Source of the DNA: Thermoflexales bacterium
Lineage (GTDB): Bacteria; Chloroflexota; Anaerolineae; Fen-1058
Length of the DNA: 14,958 bases
Reading direction: 5' to 3'
Assembly: GCA_017999195.1 (NCBI GenBank)
Contig: JAGOBP010000027.1
Location: 1-14,958, forward strand
Shown here: piece by piece, positions 1 through 6,694 of the stretch
How positions within the stretch are numbered: position 1 is the stretch's first letter
Layout: each line of letters opens with the position of its first letter
The notes under the pieces: model-generated
What the model was told of the DNA's origin: nothing
The model's database searches: none
What the model saw: only the letters and a program-made list of their open reading frames with translations
Made by a program: the position numbers and the translations under genes

Positions 1-2
1 GG

Positions 3-683
3 TGCTATGTGCTGGTGCTGAACCCCGATACCGAAATCGTTGATGAATCACTCGATCGGCTGCTGGATTATGCAGAAGCCAACTCGAATGTAGGCGCAGC
101 CGGGCCGCTGTTACTCAATCCCGATCGATCGATCCAGCCTTCGCGGCGACGTTTTCCAACGGTGCTGACCGGCTTTTTCGAGAGTACGTGGCTGCAAAGC
201 CTCGCGCCGCGCGGGCTGTTACGCCGCTACTACATGGAGGATGTTCCCGCCAACGTCGTGCAGGATGTCGATTGGGTGACGGGTGCGTGTACGCTCTTTA
301 GGCGGCAGGTGCTCGATCGGGTCGGGGTATATGACGACGTGAATTTTTTCATGTACTCGGAAGAACTGGACTTGTGTAAACGCATTAAATTGGCCGGGTG
401 GCGAATCGTGTATCTCCCGGAGGCACAGGTCATTCACTACGAAGGCAAGAGCAGCGAACAAGCCGTGGCCGCGCGGCACATTCGATTCAACACCAGCAAA
501 GTGCGCTACTTTCGCAAGTGGCACGGTCGCGGGGTGGCGGGCGTGCTGCGCGTGTGGCTGTTGAGCCAGTACGTGTGGCAGATCGGGCTTGAGGCGCTGA
601 AGTATGCACTGGGCCAGAAACGCGAGTTGCGCCGCCAGCGCATCGGCGTTTATGGGCAAGTGTTGCGATCGAGGTTGCAATGA
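3..683 (+). CDS. GT2 family glycosyltransferase (rhamnosyltransferase-like), 5' truncated
   Basis: This is the C-terminal part of a cytoplasmic GT-A fold glycosyltransferase that would transfer a sugar from a nucleotide-sugar donor to a growing surface glycan. The frame is open to the left edge. The first readable residues (CYVLVLNPDTE) are the usual mid-domain strand before the metal-binding region of GT2 enzymes, so roughly the first 80-100 residues lie outside the window and the GTG at 9 is not a real start. Visible motifs are LNPDTE at the left edge, DWVTGACTLFRR near nt 268-303, and FFMYSEELDLCKR near nt 346-384, the WbbL-type acceptor/catalytic region with its acidic cluster. A basic, aromatic tail follows. 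The stop at 681-683 overlaps the next ATG as ATGA, so translation is probably coupled. The family is clear. The sugar and linkage cannot be read from the sequence, and rhamnosyl is only the commonest annotation for this subfamily. Confidence 0.9.
   Translation, partial: CYVLVLNPDTEIVDESLDRLLDYAEANSNVGAAGPLLLNPDRSIQPSRRRFPTVLTGFFESTWLQSLAPRGLLRRYYMEDVPANVVQDVDWVTGACTLFRRQVLDRVGVYDDVNFFMYSEELDLCKRIKLAGWRIVYLPEAQVIHYEGKSSEQAVAARHIRFNTSKVRYFRKWHGRGVAGVLRVWLLSQYVWQIGLEALKYALGQKRELRRQRIGVYGQVLRSRLQ
671..674 (+). promoter_or_regulatory. Ribosome binding site GAGG for the GT4 gene
   Basis: GAGG lies 5 nt before the ATG at 680, inside the last codons of the preceding GT2 gene. It supports 680 as the start and fits re-initiation at the ATGA overlap. 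Confidence 0.5.
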
Positions 684-1843
684 AAATCGGCTTGATTACG
701 GGTGAATATCCGCCCATGCAAGGCGGCGTAGGCGACTTCTCGCGCGAACTGGCGCGGGCCTTGGTCGAGCAACATCACGAAGTCCACGTGATTACGGGCG
801 TCGGCGCAGATGAAGACGAACCCGGCGTGTGTGTGCATCGCGTGGTGAAGTCGTGGGGCCTGACGTGCTGGCGATCGATCGCGGCGGTGGCACGCCAAGA
901 GCAATTGGATGTGCTGAATATTCAGTATGAACCGGCCGCGTATGCCATGCGCGTCGGCGTGAATTTTTTGCCCAGTCGCACGGCGCGGCGTTTGATCAAA
1001 GCACCCATCGTCACCACGTATCACGATCTGTTGATGCCGTATCTGTTTCCCAAGGCCGGGCCGCTGCGCTGGAAAGTGGTGGAATATCTGGGGCGGCGCA
1101 GCGATGCGATGATCGTGACCAATGAAGAAGATCGCGCGCGGTTGTCCAGCCTCCAGTTTCCAGCGTCCAATCTCCATTTGGTGCCCATCGGCAGCAACAT
1201 TCAACCGGGGCAAGCGGGCGTATTTGATGTGGTCGATGAGCGCGAGCGCTGGGGCGTGCAACGCGATGAATTTACTGTTGGTTATTTTGGCTTTTTGAAT
1301 TTAAGTAAGGGCGGCGAGACGTTGATGCAGGCGGTGCGGCTGCTGCTCGATCGGCATTTGCCCGTGCGCTTGATCCTCGTGGGCGGGCGGACGGGGACGA
1401 GCGATCCGACTAATGCCGCGTATGCCGCGCAAGTGGATGCCTTGATGGAAGTGCTGGAATTGAAGCCGCACGTTAGCGCGACCGGCTATCTGGATCCGAT
1501 TGGCGCGTCACGCGCCCTCTCGGCCTGTGATGTGATGGCGCTGCCTTACGTCGATGGCGCTTCGGTGCGGCGCGGCAGTTTGATGGCCGCCATCGCGCAC
1601 GGTCGCGCCATCGTGACCACCGAGCCGCGCTATCCGATCGATGGGTTGACGCCGGAACAATCGGTGTTGTATGTGCCGCCGAATGATCCGCCCGCGTTGG
1701 CGCAGGCGATTGAGCGATTGTTGATCGATCCGGTGTTGCGTTCGCGGTTGTCCGACGAGGTGCGGCAAGCGGCGAAACTGTATACGTGGGATCGCATCGC
1801 GGCGAAGACACTCGAAGTATTCGAGCACGTTCGGGCCAAATGA
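680..1843 (+). CDS. GT4 family glycosyltransferase (GT-B fold)
   Basis: This 387-residue protein has the usual length for a retaining GT-B enzyme that acts in the cytoplasm on a lipid-linked or nascent glycan. The N-terminal domain opens with MKIGLITGEYPP and the glycine loop GGVGDF (residues 15-20). TYHD follows in the first domain, then the linker segment VPIGSNI. The second Rossmann domain begins at YFGFLNLSKGG (about 202-212) with LILVGG after it. The donor-binding region is ALPYVDGASVRRGSLMAA, around 294, followed by HGRAIVTT. This stretch replaces the common E-x7-E motif, a variant I recall from other GT4 proteins, so it need not mean loss of activity. Residues 156-167 are encoded by a heptamer repeat tract (nt 1145-1179). 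The start is fixed by the ATGA overlap and a GAGG site. The stop overlaps the next ATG in the same way. Donor and acceptor are unknown. Confidence 0.93.
   Translation: MKIGLITGEYPPMQGGVGDFSRELARALVEQHHEVHVITGVGADEDEPGVCVHRVVKSWGLTCWRSIAAVARQEQLDVLNIQYEPAAYAMRVGVNFLPSRTARRLIKAPIVTTYHDLLMPYLFPKAGPLRWKVVEYLGRRSDAMIVTNEEDRARLSSLQFPASNLHLVPIGSNIQPGQAGVFDVVDERERWGVQRDEFTVGYFGFLNLSKGGETLMQAVRLLLDRHLPVRLILVGGRTGTSDPTNAAYAAQVDALMEVLELKPHVSATGYLDPIGASRALSACDVMALPYVDGASVRRGSLMAAIAHGRAIVTTEPRYPIDGLTPEQSVLYVPPNDPPALAQAIERLLIDPVLRSRLSDEVRQAAKLYTWDRIAAKTLEVFEHVRAK
1145..1179. repeat. Heptamer tract, TCCA family, 5 units, inside the GT4 gene
   Basis: Five consecutive 7-bp units, each beginning TCCA: TCCAGCC, TCCAGTT, TCCAGCG, TCCAATC, TCCATTT. 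The units start on a codon boundary and encode SSLQFPASNLHL (residues 156-167), just before the conserved VPIGSNI. It belongs to the same family and has the same phase as the tract at 6696-6730. Confidence 0.8.
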
Positions 1844-4449
1844 ATCAGCGAGTCAGCGAGTCAGCGAATTTCAAACACGCACCACGCACTACGCACCACG
1901 CCTTCATCGTCGCACTGCTGTTGCTGGCTTTTGCTGTCCGCGTGTTTAGCCTGTCCTCTCAAAGCGTGTGGTGGGACGAGGTGTTTACGTGGCAGACCAC
2001 GAGCCACGGCTGGGACGCGTTGTGGCACAGGCTGCAAACCGGCGACCGCAATCCGCCGTTGTATTTTGTGCTGACCGCGCTCTGGGGCAACGTCGGCGGC
2101 TGGAGCGAATTCAGTTTGCGCTTCGTGCCGCTGGCCAGCGGCTTGCTGGGCGTGGCCGTATTGTTTGCGCTGGCGCGGCGCTTGTTTGGCATTCGCGCCG
2201 GACTGTGGACGCTGGGCCTGGCGGCCATCTCGCCCGTGCTGGTGGCTTATTCGCAAGAGGCGCGCATGTACGCGCTGTTCTTTGCGCTGACGGCCGCGAT
2301 GCTGTATTTTGCCGTGCGTTGGGCAGAACGCGGCTTTGATCGGGCCGCGCAGACGCCGCTCTTGTGGGCTGAAGCTGCGTTGTTGTTGACACACTATTTT
2401 GCTGTGCCGCTGATCGCCGCGTTGAACCTCCTCGCACTGGGCTACTTCATTCGTCAACGAGCCTCTTTCGCGCAGATCTTGCGGTGGTTGCTGGGACAAG
2501 CGTTGGCGGCGCTGCCGCTGATCGCGTGGACGCTGTGGGTCTTCTCCACGCCCGATAGTTTGATCCAGGCCACCGAGCATCCGCCTGCGTTCGGCGCGTT
2601 TGTGCATCAAGTGCTGGGCTTGTGGTTGGCGGGCGTGCGCGATCTCACCGGGGCACTCGAACCACTAGTGTGGCTTGGCGTGATTGTGATCGGGGTGGCA
2701 GTTTTGGGTGCGTGGCCGATCAATCGACGCAGCACACAAGGTCTTGTGATCTTTGGCGCGGTGTCGCTGTCCATTGGATTTGCGTTGACACAAGTGTTGA
2801 CGGCTTTTCATCCGCGTTATTTGCTGGCGTTTAGCATCCCGGCCTGGGTGTTGGTTGGCGCGGCGCTGGCGAAAACCGTGACGATAGACGGCAGACGGCA
2901 GACGGTTGATGATCGCGTTGCCAACGGCCTAGTTGTGTTGGTCACGCTCGGACTGATCGGCGCGAGTTGGGGCACGGCGCTCAATCCGATCAATGCTAAG
3001 GATGATGCGCGAAACGTCGCGGCACATTTGAAGGCAAATGTGTCACTTAACGACGTGATCTTGACCGAAGCGAATGATTACACGCTGGCGTATTACGATC
3101 ACGGTTCAGCGACAACGCACATGCTGACAGCGACGACCGAGGCCGAAGCGATTAAGCAGATGCGGGCCGCAGTCGGCGATGCGCGGCGGGTGTGGCTGGT
3201 GCATTGGTCCATTTCGACGCAGGATAAGGCTAAGTATTGGCGTTTCTTGCTGGAACAGGCTGGGCGCTTAACTACTTGGCAGTCGTTTCAAGGTTATGAA
3301 GTGTATGGCTATGATCTTGAAAATGCGCTGGTTGACCCCGGCGTTGAACGTGGCGCGGCGTCGATCACGAGTGTGGATGAAGGCGCGTTGACGGTGGTCG
3401 TGGATTGGCCTATGGCGAATGTGTCCGCCGCCGATTGGCAACGGGCTTCGTTAGGGTTGATCGATCTAGCTGGACGCCGCATCGCCAGCGTGGATGTCGA
3501 TCTGCGCGCGGGCCGTAACTACTTCGTGCTGCCTGTGCCGCCGGGCACACCGCCGATCGCGCATGCGGTGTCGATCAAGTTTTACACGGCGCAACAAGCA
3601 TCCGAGCCGCAAAGTGTGGGCAAAATCACGCTGCTGCGAAATATCAGTGAAGCTGATCCGTATCGCACGTTGAGCGGCTATCGCTGGCAGACGCCGCTCA
3701 CGCCGATTGACAATCTCGAAGCCTACAGTCTATCGACGACTTCGCCAACTGCGTTAGGCCAGGTGGACGTGATTCTGCGCTGGCGCAAGACAACCTCGAT
3801 GCTGGACGGGCGCGCAAGGGTGGCCCAGGCCGATCGGGTGTGGGCGGAACTCCCAGCGAATTTGATGGCATACGAGTATCCTGTTGATCAGTGGTCGAAC
3901 GGTGAAGCGATCATCGACCGGCGCACGTTGATCTATCCGCCGGTGCGGGGCGAGGTGCAGTTGCAAATTGCGCAGGGCGATCGGTGGTTGACTGTTGCCA
4001 CGTTGACGTTGGACGAGTCACAACTCAAATTTGACGCGCCGTCGATGCAGTTTGCGCAGTCGGTGCAGTTTGGCGAAGTGGCGGATTTGTTGGGTTATAC
4101 GCTGAAAACGACCACGCTGACGCCTGATCGTGCGCTGGATGTGACGCTATTTTGGCGCGCAAAAAATACTGAGCCGCTGCCCGCTTATACGGTCTTCACG
4201 CAGTTGATCGCGCTGGATGGACATCTGGTCGCCCAGCATGATGCGCCGCCTAAGCCGCCGACAAATGCGTGGGTAGCGGGGCAAGTGGTTGAAGATAATC
4301 ACGCGCTGACGCTGGTGGATACCACGTATCGCGGCCCGGCTACCCTGATCATCGGATGGTATAATTCGGCTTCGGTCGTGCGCGTGCCGGTGGCCGCGGG
4401 CGGGGATTATGTGGCGCTAATGACGTTGGTTGAAGTGGTCGAACGATGA
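1840..4449 (+). CDS. GT39-like (PMT/ArnT-type) membrane glycosyltransferase with long C-terminal ectodomain
   Basis: This 869-residue polytopic GT-C protein is expected to use a lipid-phosphate sugar donor and transfer on the outer side of the membrane. The first helix is about residues 22-38. The first outer loop carries VWWDEVF (DE at 46-47), then NPPLYF (71-76) and QEARMY (139-144). FHPRYLLAF lies near 323. The last core helix is about 364-384. The remaining ~485 residues have no obvious membrane segment. They start with a KDDARNVAAHL segment also seen in the GT39-like gene at 12651, and end with two beta-rich modules near 611 and 742. The second has LLGYTL, VTLFWRA and AYTVFTQL. I chose ATG 1840, which forms ATGA with the previous stop; an in-frame ATG at 1786 would overlap that gene by 58 nt. 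Residues 2-22 are almost wholly repeat-encoded (tracts 1845 and 1877), and a third tract lies at 2881. Substrate is unknown. Confidence 0.88.
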   Translation: MNQRVSESANFKHAPRTTHHAFIVALLLLAFAVRVFSLSSQSVWWDEVFTWQTTSHGWDALWHRLQTGDRNPPLYFVLTALWGNVGGWSEFSLRFVPLASGLLGVAVLFALARRLFGIRAGLWTLGLAAISPVLVAYSQEARMYALFFALTAAMLYFAVRWAERGFDRAAQTPLLWAEAALLLTHYFAVPLIAALNLLALGYFIRQRASFAQILRWLLGQALAALPLIAWTLWVFSTPDSLIQATEHPPAFGAFVHQVLGLWLAGVRDLTGALEPLVWLGVIVIGVAVLGAWPINRRSTQGLVIFGAVSLSIGFALTQVLTAFHPRYLLAFSIPAWVLVGAALAKTVTIDGRRQTVDDRVANGLVVLVTLGLIGASWGTALNPINAKDDARNVAAHLKANVSLNDVILTEANDYTLAYYDHGSATTHMLTATTEAEAIKQMRAAVGDARRVWLVHWSISTQDKAKYWRFLLEQAGRLTTWQSFQGYEVYGYDLENALVDPGVERGAASITSVDEGALTVVVDWPMANVSAADWQRASLGLIDLAGRRIASVDVDLRAGRNYFVLPVPPGTPPIAHAVSIKFYTAQQASEPQSVGKITLLRNISEADPYRTLSGYRWQTPLTPIDNLEAYSLSTTSPTALGQVDVILRWRKTTSMLDGRARVAQADRVWAELPANLMAYEYPVDQWSNGEAIIDRRTLIYPPVRGEVQLQIAQGDRWLTVATLTLDESQLKFDAPSMQFAQSVQFGEVADLLGYTLKTTTLTPDRALDVTLFWRAKNTEPLPAYTVFTQLIALDGHLVAQHDAPPKPPTNAWVAGQVVEDNHALTLVDTTYRGPATLIIGWYNSASVVRVPVAAGGDYVALMTLVEVVER
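1845..1868. repeat. Octamer tract TCAGCGAG x3 at the start of the GT39-like gene
   Basis: Three 8-bp units: TCAGCGAG, TCAGCGAG, TCAGCGAA. They begin 2 nt after the start codon at 1840-1842 and code for part of residues 2-10. Three units are 24 bp, exactly 8 codons, so the tract as a whole is frame-neutral. A heptamer tract of another family follows 8 nt later. Confidence 0.8.
1877..1904. repeat. Heptamer tract, ACGCANN family, 4 units, before the first helix of the GT39-like protein
   Basis: Four 7-bp units: ACGCACC, ACGCACT, ACGCACC, ACGCCTT. Read in the gene's frame they give HAPRTTHHAF (residues 13-22), immediately before the first membrane helix. The layout, length and phase match the tract at 4506-4533 in the next gene. 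Confidence 0.85.
2881..2908. repeat. Heptamer tract, ACGGCAG family, 4 units, inside the GT39-like gene
   Basis: Four 7-bp units: ACGATAG, ACGGCAG, ACGGCAG, ACGGTTG, with a decayed fifth unit possible to 2915. They encode the hydrophilic stretch TIDGRRQTV (residues 348-356) in the short loop before the last core helix. Confidence 0.7.
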
Positions 4450-4462
4450 TTTTTCTATCTTC

Positions 4463-4476
4463 GTGGTGCGTGGTGC
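4463..4476. repeat. Inverted copy of the ACGCACC heptamer family, 2 units
   Basis: GTGGTGC occurs twice in direct tandem. Its complement, GCACCACGCACCAC, is the same family as the tract at 1877-1904. It lies just after the stop of the GT39-like gene and faces the tract at 4506-4533 in inverted orientation. Confidence 0.6.
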
Positions 4477-4517
4477 ATGTTTCGTGAAATTTCCAAACTG
4501 GTCTCACGCAACACGCA
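4467..4517 (+). other. Possible stem-loop spanning the start of the DUF2142-like gene
   Basis: Bases 4467-4476 can pair with 4508-4517: nine of ten positions are Watson-Crick, with one G/A mismatch at 4473/4511. The 31-nt loop contains the GTG at 4484. The arms are the two oppositely oriented heptamer tracts. It is not followed by a T-run, so it does not look like an intrinsic terminator. A role in limiting translation of the downstream gene is conjecture. Confidence 0.35.
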
Positions 4518-6694
4518 ATACGCAATACGCCATTATCATCCTATGCACCTTTGTCGTATTGTCCGGCGTCTACAGTATCGTGACGCCTTTATTTGAAGGC
4601 CCGGACGAGATCTGGCATTTTGCGTTTGCGAATCATCTGGCGGATGGTGGCGGGCTGCCGGTCTTTGATGCGGCGCAGCCGGCCACTTTTTTGCGCAACG
4701 GCGCGCATCCGCCGGTGTACTATGTGTTGATCGCCGCCTTGATTGCGCCGATTGATCGCTCGGATTTTCCGGCCGAATTTCGCTTCAATCTGGCGAATCC
4801 GCTGATTACAAAGGGTGCGAGCGGCACGTCGCGCAACTTGTTGATCCACACGGCGCGTGAAGATTGGCCGTGGCACAACACGGCGCTGGCCGCGCATCTG
4901 GCGCGCTTCGTCTCGATTGCGCTGAATGCGCTGGCGTTGTGGGGCGTGTGGCAGATCGCGCGGCGCATTCTGCGCGATGAGCGGCTGGCCGTATTGGCCT
5001 TAGCCATTGTCGCCTTTGTGCCGCAGTTTGTGTATGGCGCAGCGATGATCAACAATGATGCGCTGGCGGCTGCGACAACAACGTGGCTGGTGTATGCGCT
5101 GCTGCGCTGGTTTGATGCACCTGTGTTGAAGTGGGCGGGCATCAGCGGCGGGCTGTTGGGACTGGCGTTGTTGTCGAAGATCGGTTTGATTGCGCTGCTG
5201 CCCGTACCACTGGTGACGTTGGCACTGTCGTTGATTGAACCGCGAAGGCGCGAAGACGCAAAGAAAAGGCTGAATTTCTCGATAAAACGGCCTATACCGT
5301 GGGCGCAACTCGTGCAGGCCGTCGTAGTCATTTACGGTCTTGCGCTGGTAGTCGCCGGTTGGTGGTATGTTCGTAATTGGCAGCTGTATGGCGACCCACT
5401 GGCGTGGCGTGAATGGCAAGCGTTGACGGGCGCGGGTCGTGTGCCACCAACGTTTGGCGATTTTATCGGTGACATGATCGGGCTGTTCGGCCTGTTCTGG
5501 ATTGATTTTTCGTTGCGAGTTGATCGGACATGGTGGCCGATATTCGGGGTGATTGTACTGGCGGCGCTGATTGGACTGATGCGACGCGCCAGCCAGCGCG
5601 AGTGGCCGCTCGATTGGGCCAAGCTGCTCATCGCGTTGAGTGTGTTCGCGCTGTTGCTGGCTTCGGCCGTGCGCTATTCGTTTAACATCTATGACATTCA
5701 CGGACGCTTGTTGTATCCGTCACTCGCGGCGATTGGCGTGTTATTGGCGTTGGGCTTATCGAAGTGGCCTAAGGCGATTACGTTTACGCTAGGCGCGATT
5801 CCGCTGGTTTTCACGCTCGTTTCACCGTTGATGATTATCCAACCGGCCTACGCGCGCCCGATCGTCTCCGCGCTGCCCGACGACGCGACGACGACCTCGG
5901 CGCGATTCAGTGTGGTGGAACTGGTTGGCTATCGATTGAATGGTGCGCGATTCAACGAGGGTGACCTGATCGAAGTGGAGACTTATTGGCGCAAGGTGCC
6001 GACAACGATCGACATTGACAATGCCTATGGCACGATTGCGTTGATTCAAGGTCAGGGCGGAATTGTGGATCATGTGGAGCGGGCATTAGGTGACGACGCC
6101 TATCCGGTTTGGGCCTGGCGGGAAAACGAAATCATCACAACGCGATTTCAGATACCTGCCAAGACGGCTATAACTGAGATAACTTATGTGGAGTTGACCG
6201 TTCGTATCGACGCACCGGGCTTCAGTTCGACCGACATGGGCGGGACGAGCCGCCTCACGCGTATCGTTGTCAAGAACGATTTGCCCTGTGGAACGAAACA
6301 AAAAGTCGATGTGACATTTGGTGGGGCGATCAAGCTAGTTGGCTATCAAGTCGACGTCATTGACGGTGATGCCATTGTCGATCAGGTTCGGGTGCCGGTG
6401 CAGGCCACACAGCTAACCTTGTGCTGGAAAGCGGCTAAACAAATTCCGATAGACTACACCGTGTTTATGCATGCACTAAATGAAAAAGGTGAAATCTTGA
6501 CCGCTGATAGCCAACCACGCGGCGGTAAGTTTCCCACTTCAGTCTGGGTGCCAGGTGACGAGATTGTCGAAGAGCGTAGTGTGTTGGGCCGCATCAAACA
6601 AATATCAGTTGGCTTTTATCGCCTCGATACGGGCGAACGTTTAACCATCGACGGCACTAACGAAACCGAATTCATCATACAGCATGAACCCTAA
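4484..6694 (+). CDS. DUF2142-like polytopic membrane protein, putative GT-C glycosyltransferase
   Basis: This 736-residue protein is probably a GT-C-type transferase acting outside the membrane. After helix 1 (about 16-34) come PLFEGPDE (35-42) and HPPVYY (75-80), the same order of DE and PP-Y motifs as in the GT39-like neighbours. Then come MINNDA near 189 and GWWYVRNWQLYGD near 291. PAYARP (about 453-458) closes the membrane core. The C-terminal ~280 residues form two beta-rich modules, one from about 472 (ELVGYRL) and one from about 609 (KLVGYQV, IDYTVFMHAL, YRLDTGERL). The start is uncertain: TTG 4430, GTG 4463 and 4466 and GTG 4484 are all in frame without a good ribosome site. I chose 4484 because it gives an N-terminus close to those of the two paralogues downstream. 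Repeat tracts encode residues 8-17 and about 253-260. The 3' third is less GC-rich than the neighbours. Confidence 0.85.
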   Translation: MKFPNWSHATRNTQYAIIILCTFVVLSGVYSIVTPLFEGPDEIWHFAFANHLADGGGLPVFDAAQPATFLRNGAHPPVYYVLIAALIAPIDRSDFPAEFRFNLANPLITKGASGTSRNLLIHTAREDWPWHNTALAAHLARFVSIALNALALWGVWQIARRILRDERLAVLALAIVAFVPQFVYGAAMINNDALAAATTTWLVYALLRWFDAPVLKWAGISGGLLGLALLSKIGLIALLPVPLVTLALSLIEPRRREDAKKRLNFSIKRPIPWAQLVQAVVVIYGLALVVAGWWYVRNWQLYGDPLAWREWQALTGAGRVPPTFGDFIGDMIGLFGLFWIDFSLRVDRTWWPIFGVIVLAALIGLMRRASQREWPLDWAKLLIALSVFALLLASAVRYSFNIYDIHGRLLYPSLAAIGVLLALGLSKWPKAITFTLGAIPLVFTLVSPLMIIQPAYARPIVSALPDDATTTSARFSVVELVGYRLNGARFNEGDLIEVETYWRKVPTTIDIDNAYGTIALIQGQGGIVDHVERALGDDAYPVWAWRENEIITTRFQIPAKTAITEITYVELTVRIDAPGFSSTDMGGTSRLTRIVVKNDLPCGTKQKVDVTFGGAIKLVGYQVDVIDGDAIVDQVRVPVQATQLTLCWKAAKQIPIDYTVFMHALNEKGEILTADSQPRGGKFPTSVWVPGDEIVEERSVLGRIKQISVGFYRLDTGERLTIDGTNETEFIIQHEP
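4506..4533. repeat. Heptamer tract, ACGCANN family, 4 units, before the first helix of the DUF2142-like protein
   Basis: Four 7-bp units: ACGCAAC, ACGCAAT, ACGCAAT, ACGCCAT. In frame they encode HATRNTQYAI (residues 8-17), leading straight into helix 1. It has the same length, phase and final ACGCC unit as the tract at 1877-1904. Confidence 0.85.
5241..5264. repeat. Octamer tract CGCGAAGN, 3 units, inside the DUF2142-like gene
   Basis: Three 8-bp units: CGCGAAGG, CGCGAAGA, CGCAAAGA (24 bp, 8 codons). They encode the charged stretch RRREDAKK in the loop before the helix that leads to GWWYVRN. The two paralogues at 8155 and 10468 have a clearly shorter loop here. Confidence 0.75.

Noticed and set aside
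123..134. GATCGATCGATC run as a separate regulatory element
   Set aside because: It lies inside the GT2 coding region and fits the general excess of CGATCG across the window.
650..1261. Antisense open frame (203 codons) over the GT4 gene, and a similar one at 1861-2610
   Set aside because: Both are His/Arg/Gln-rich, have no motif, and lie opposite well-supported genes.
1786..1839. Earlier in-frame ATG for the GT39-like gene
   Set aside because: It would overlap the GT4 gene by 58 nt and add residues with no family support. The ATGA at 1840 matches other junctions in the operon.
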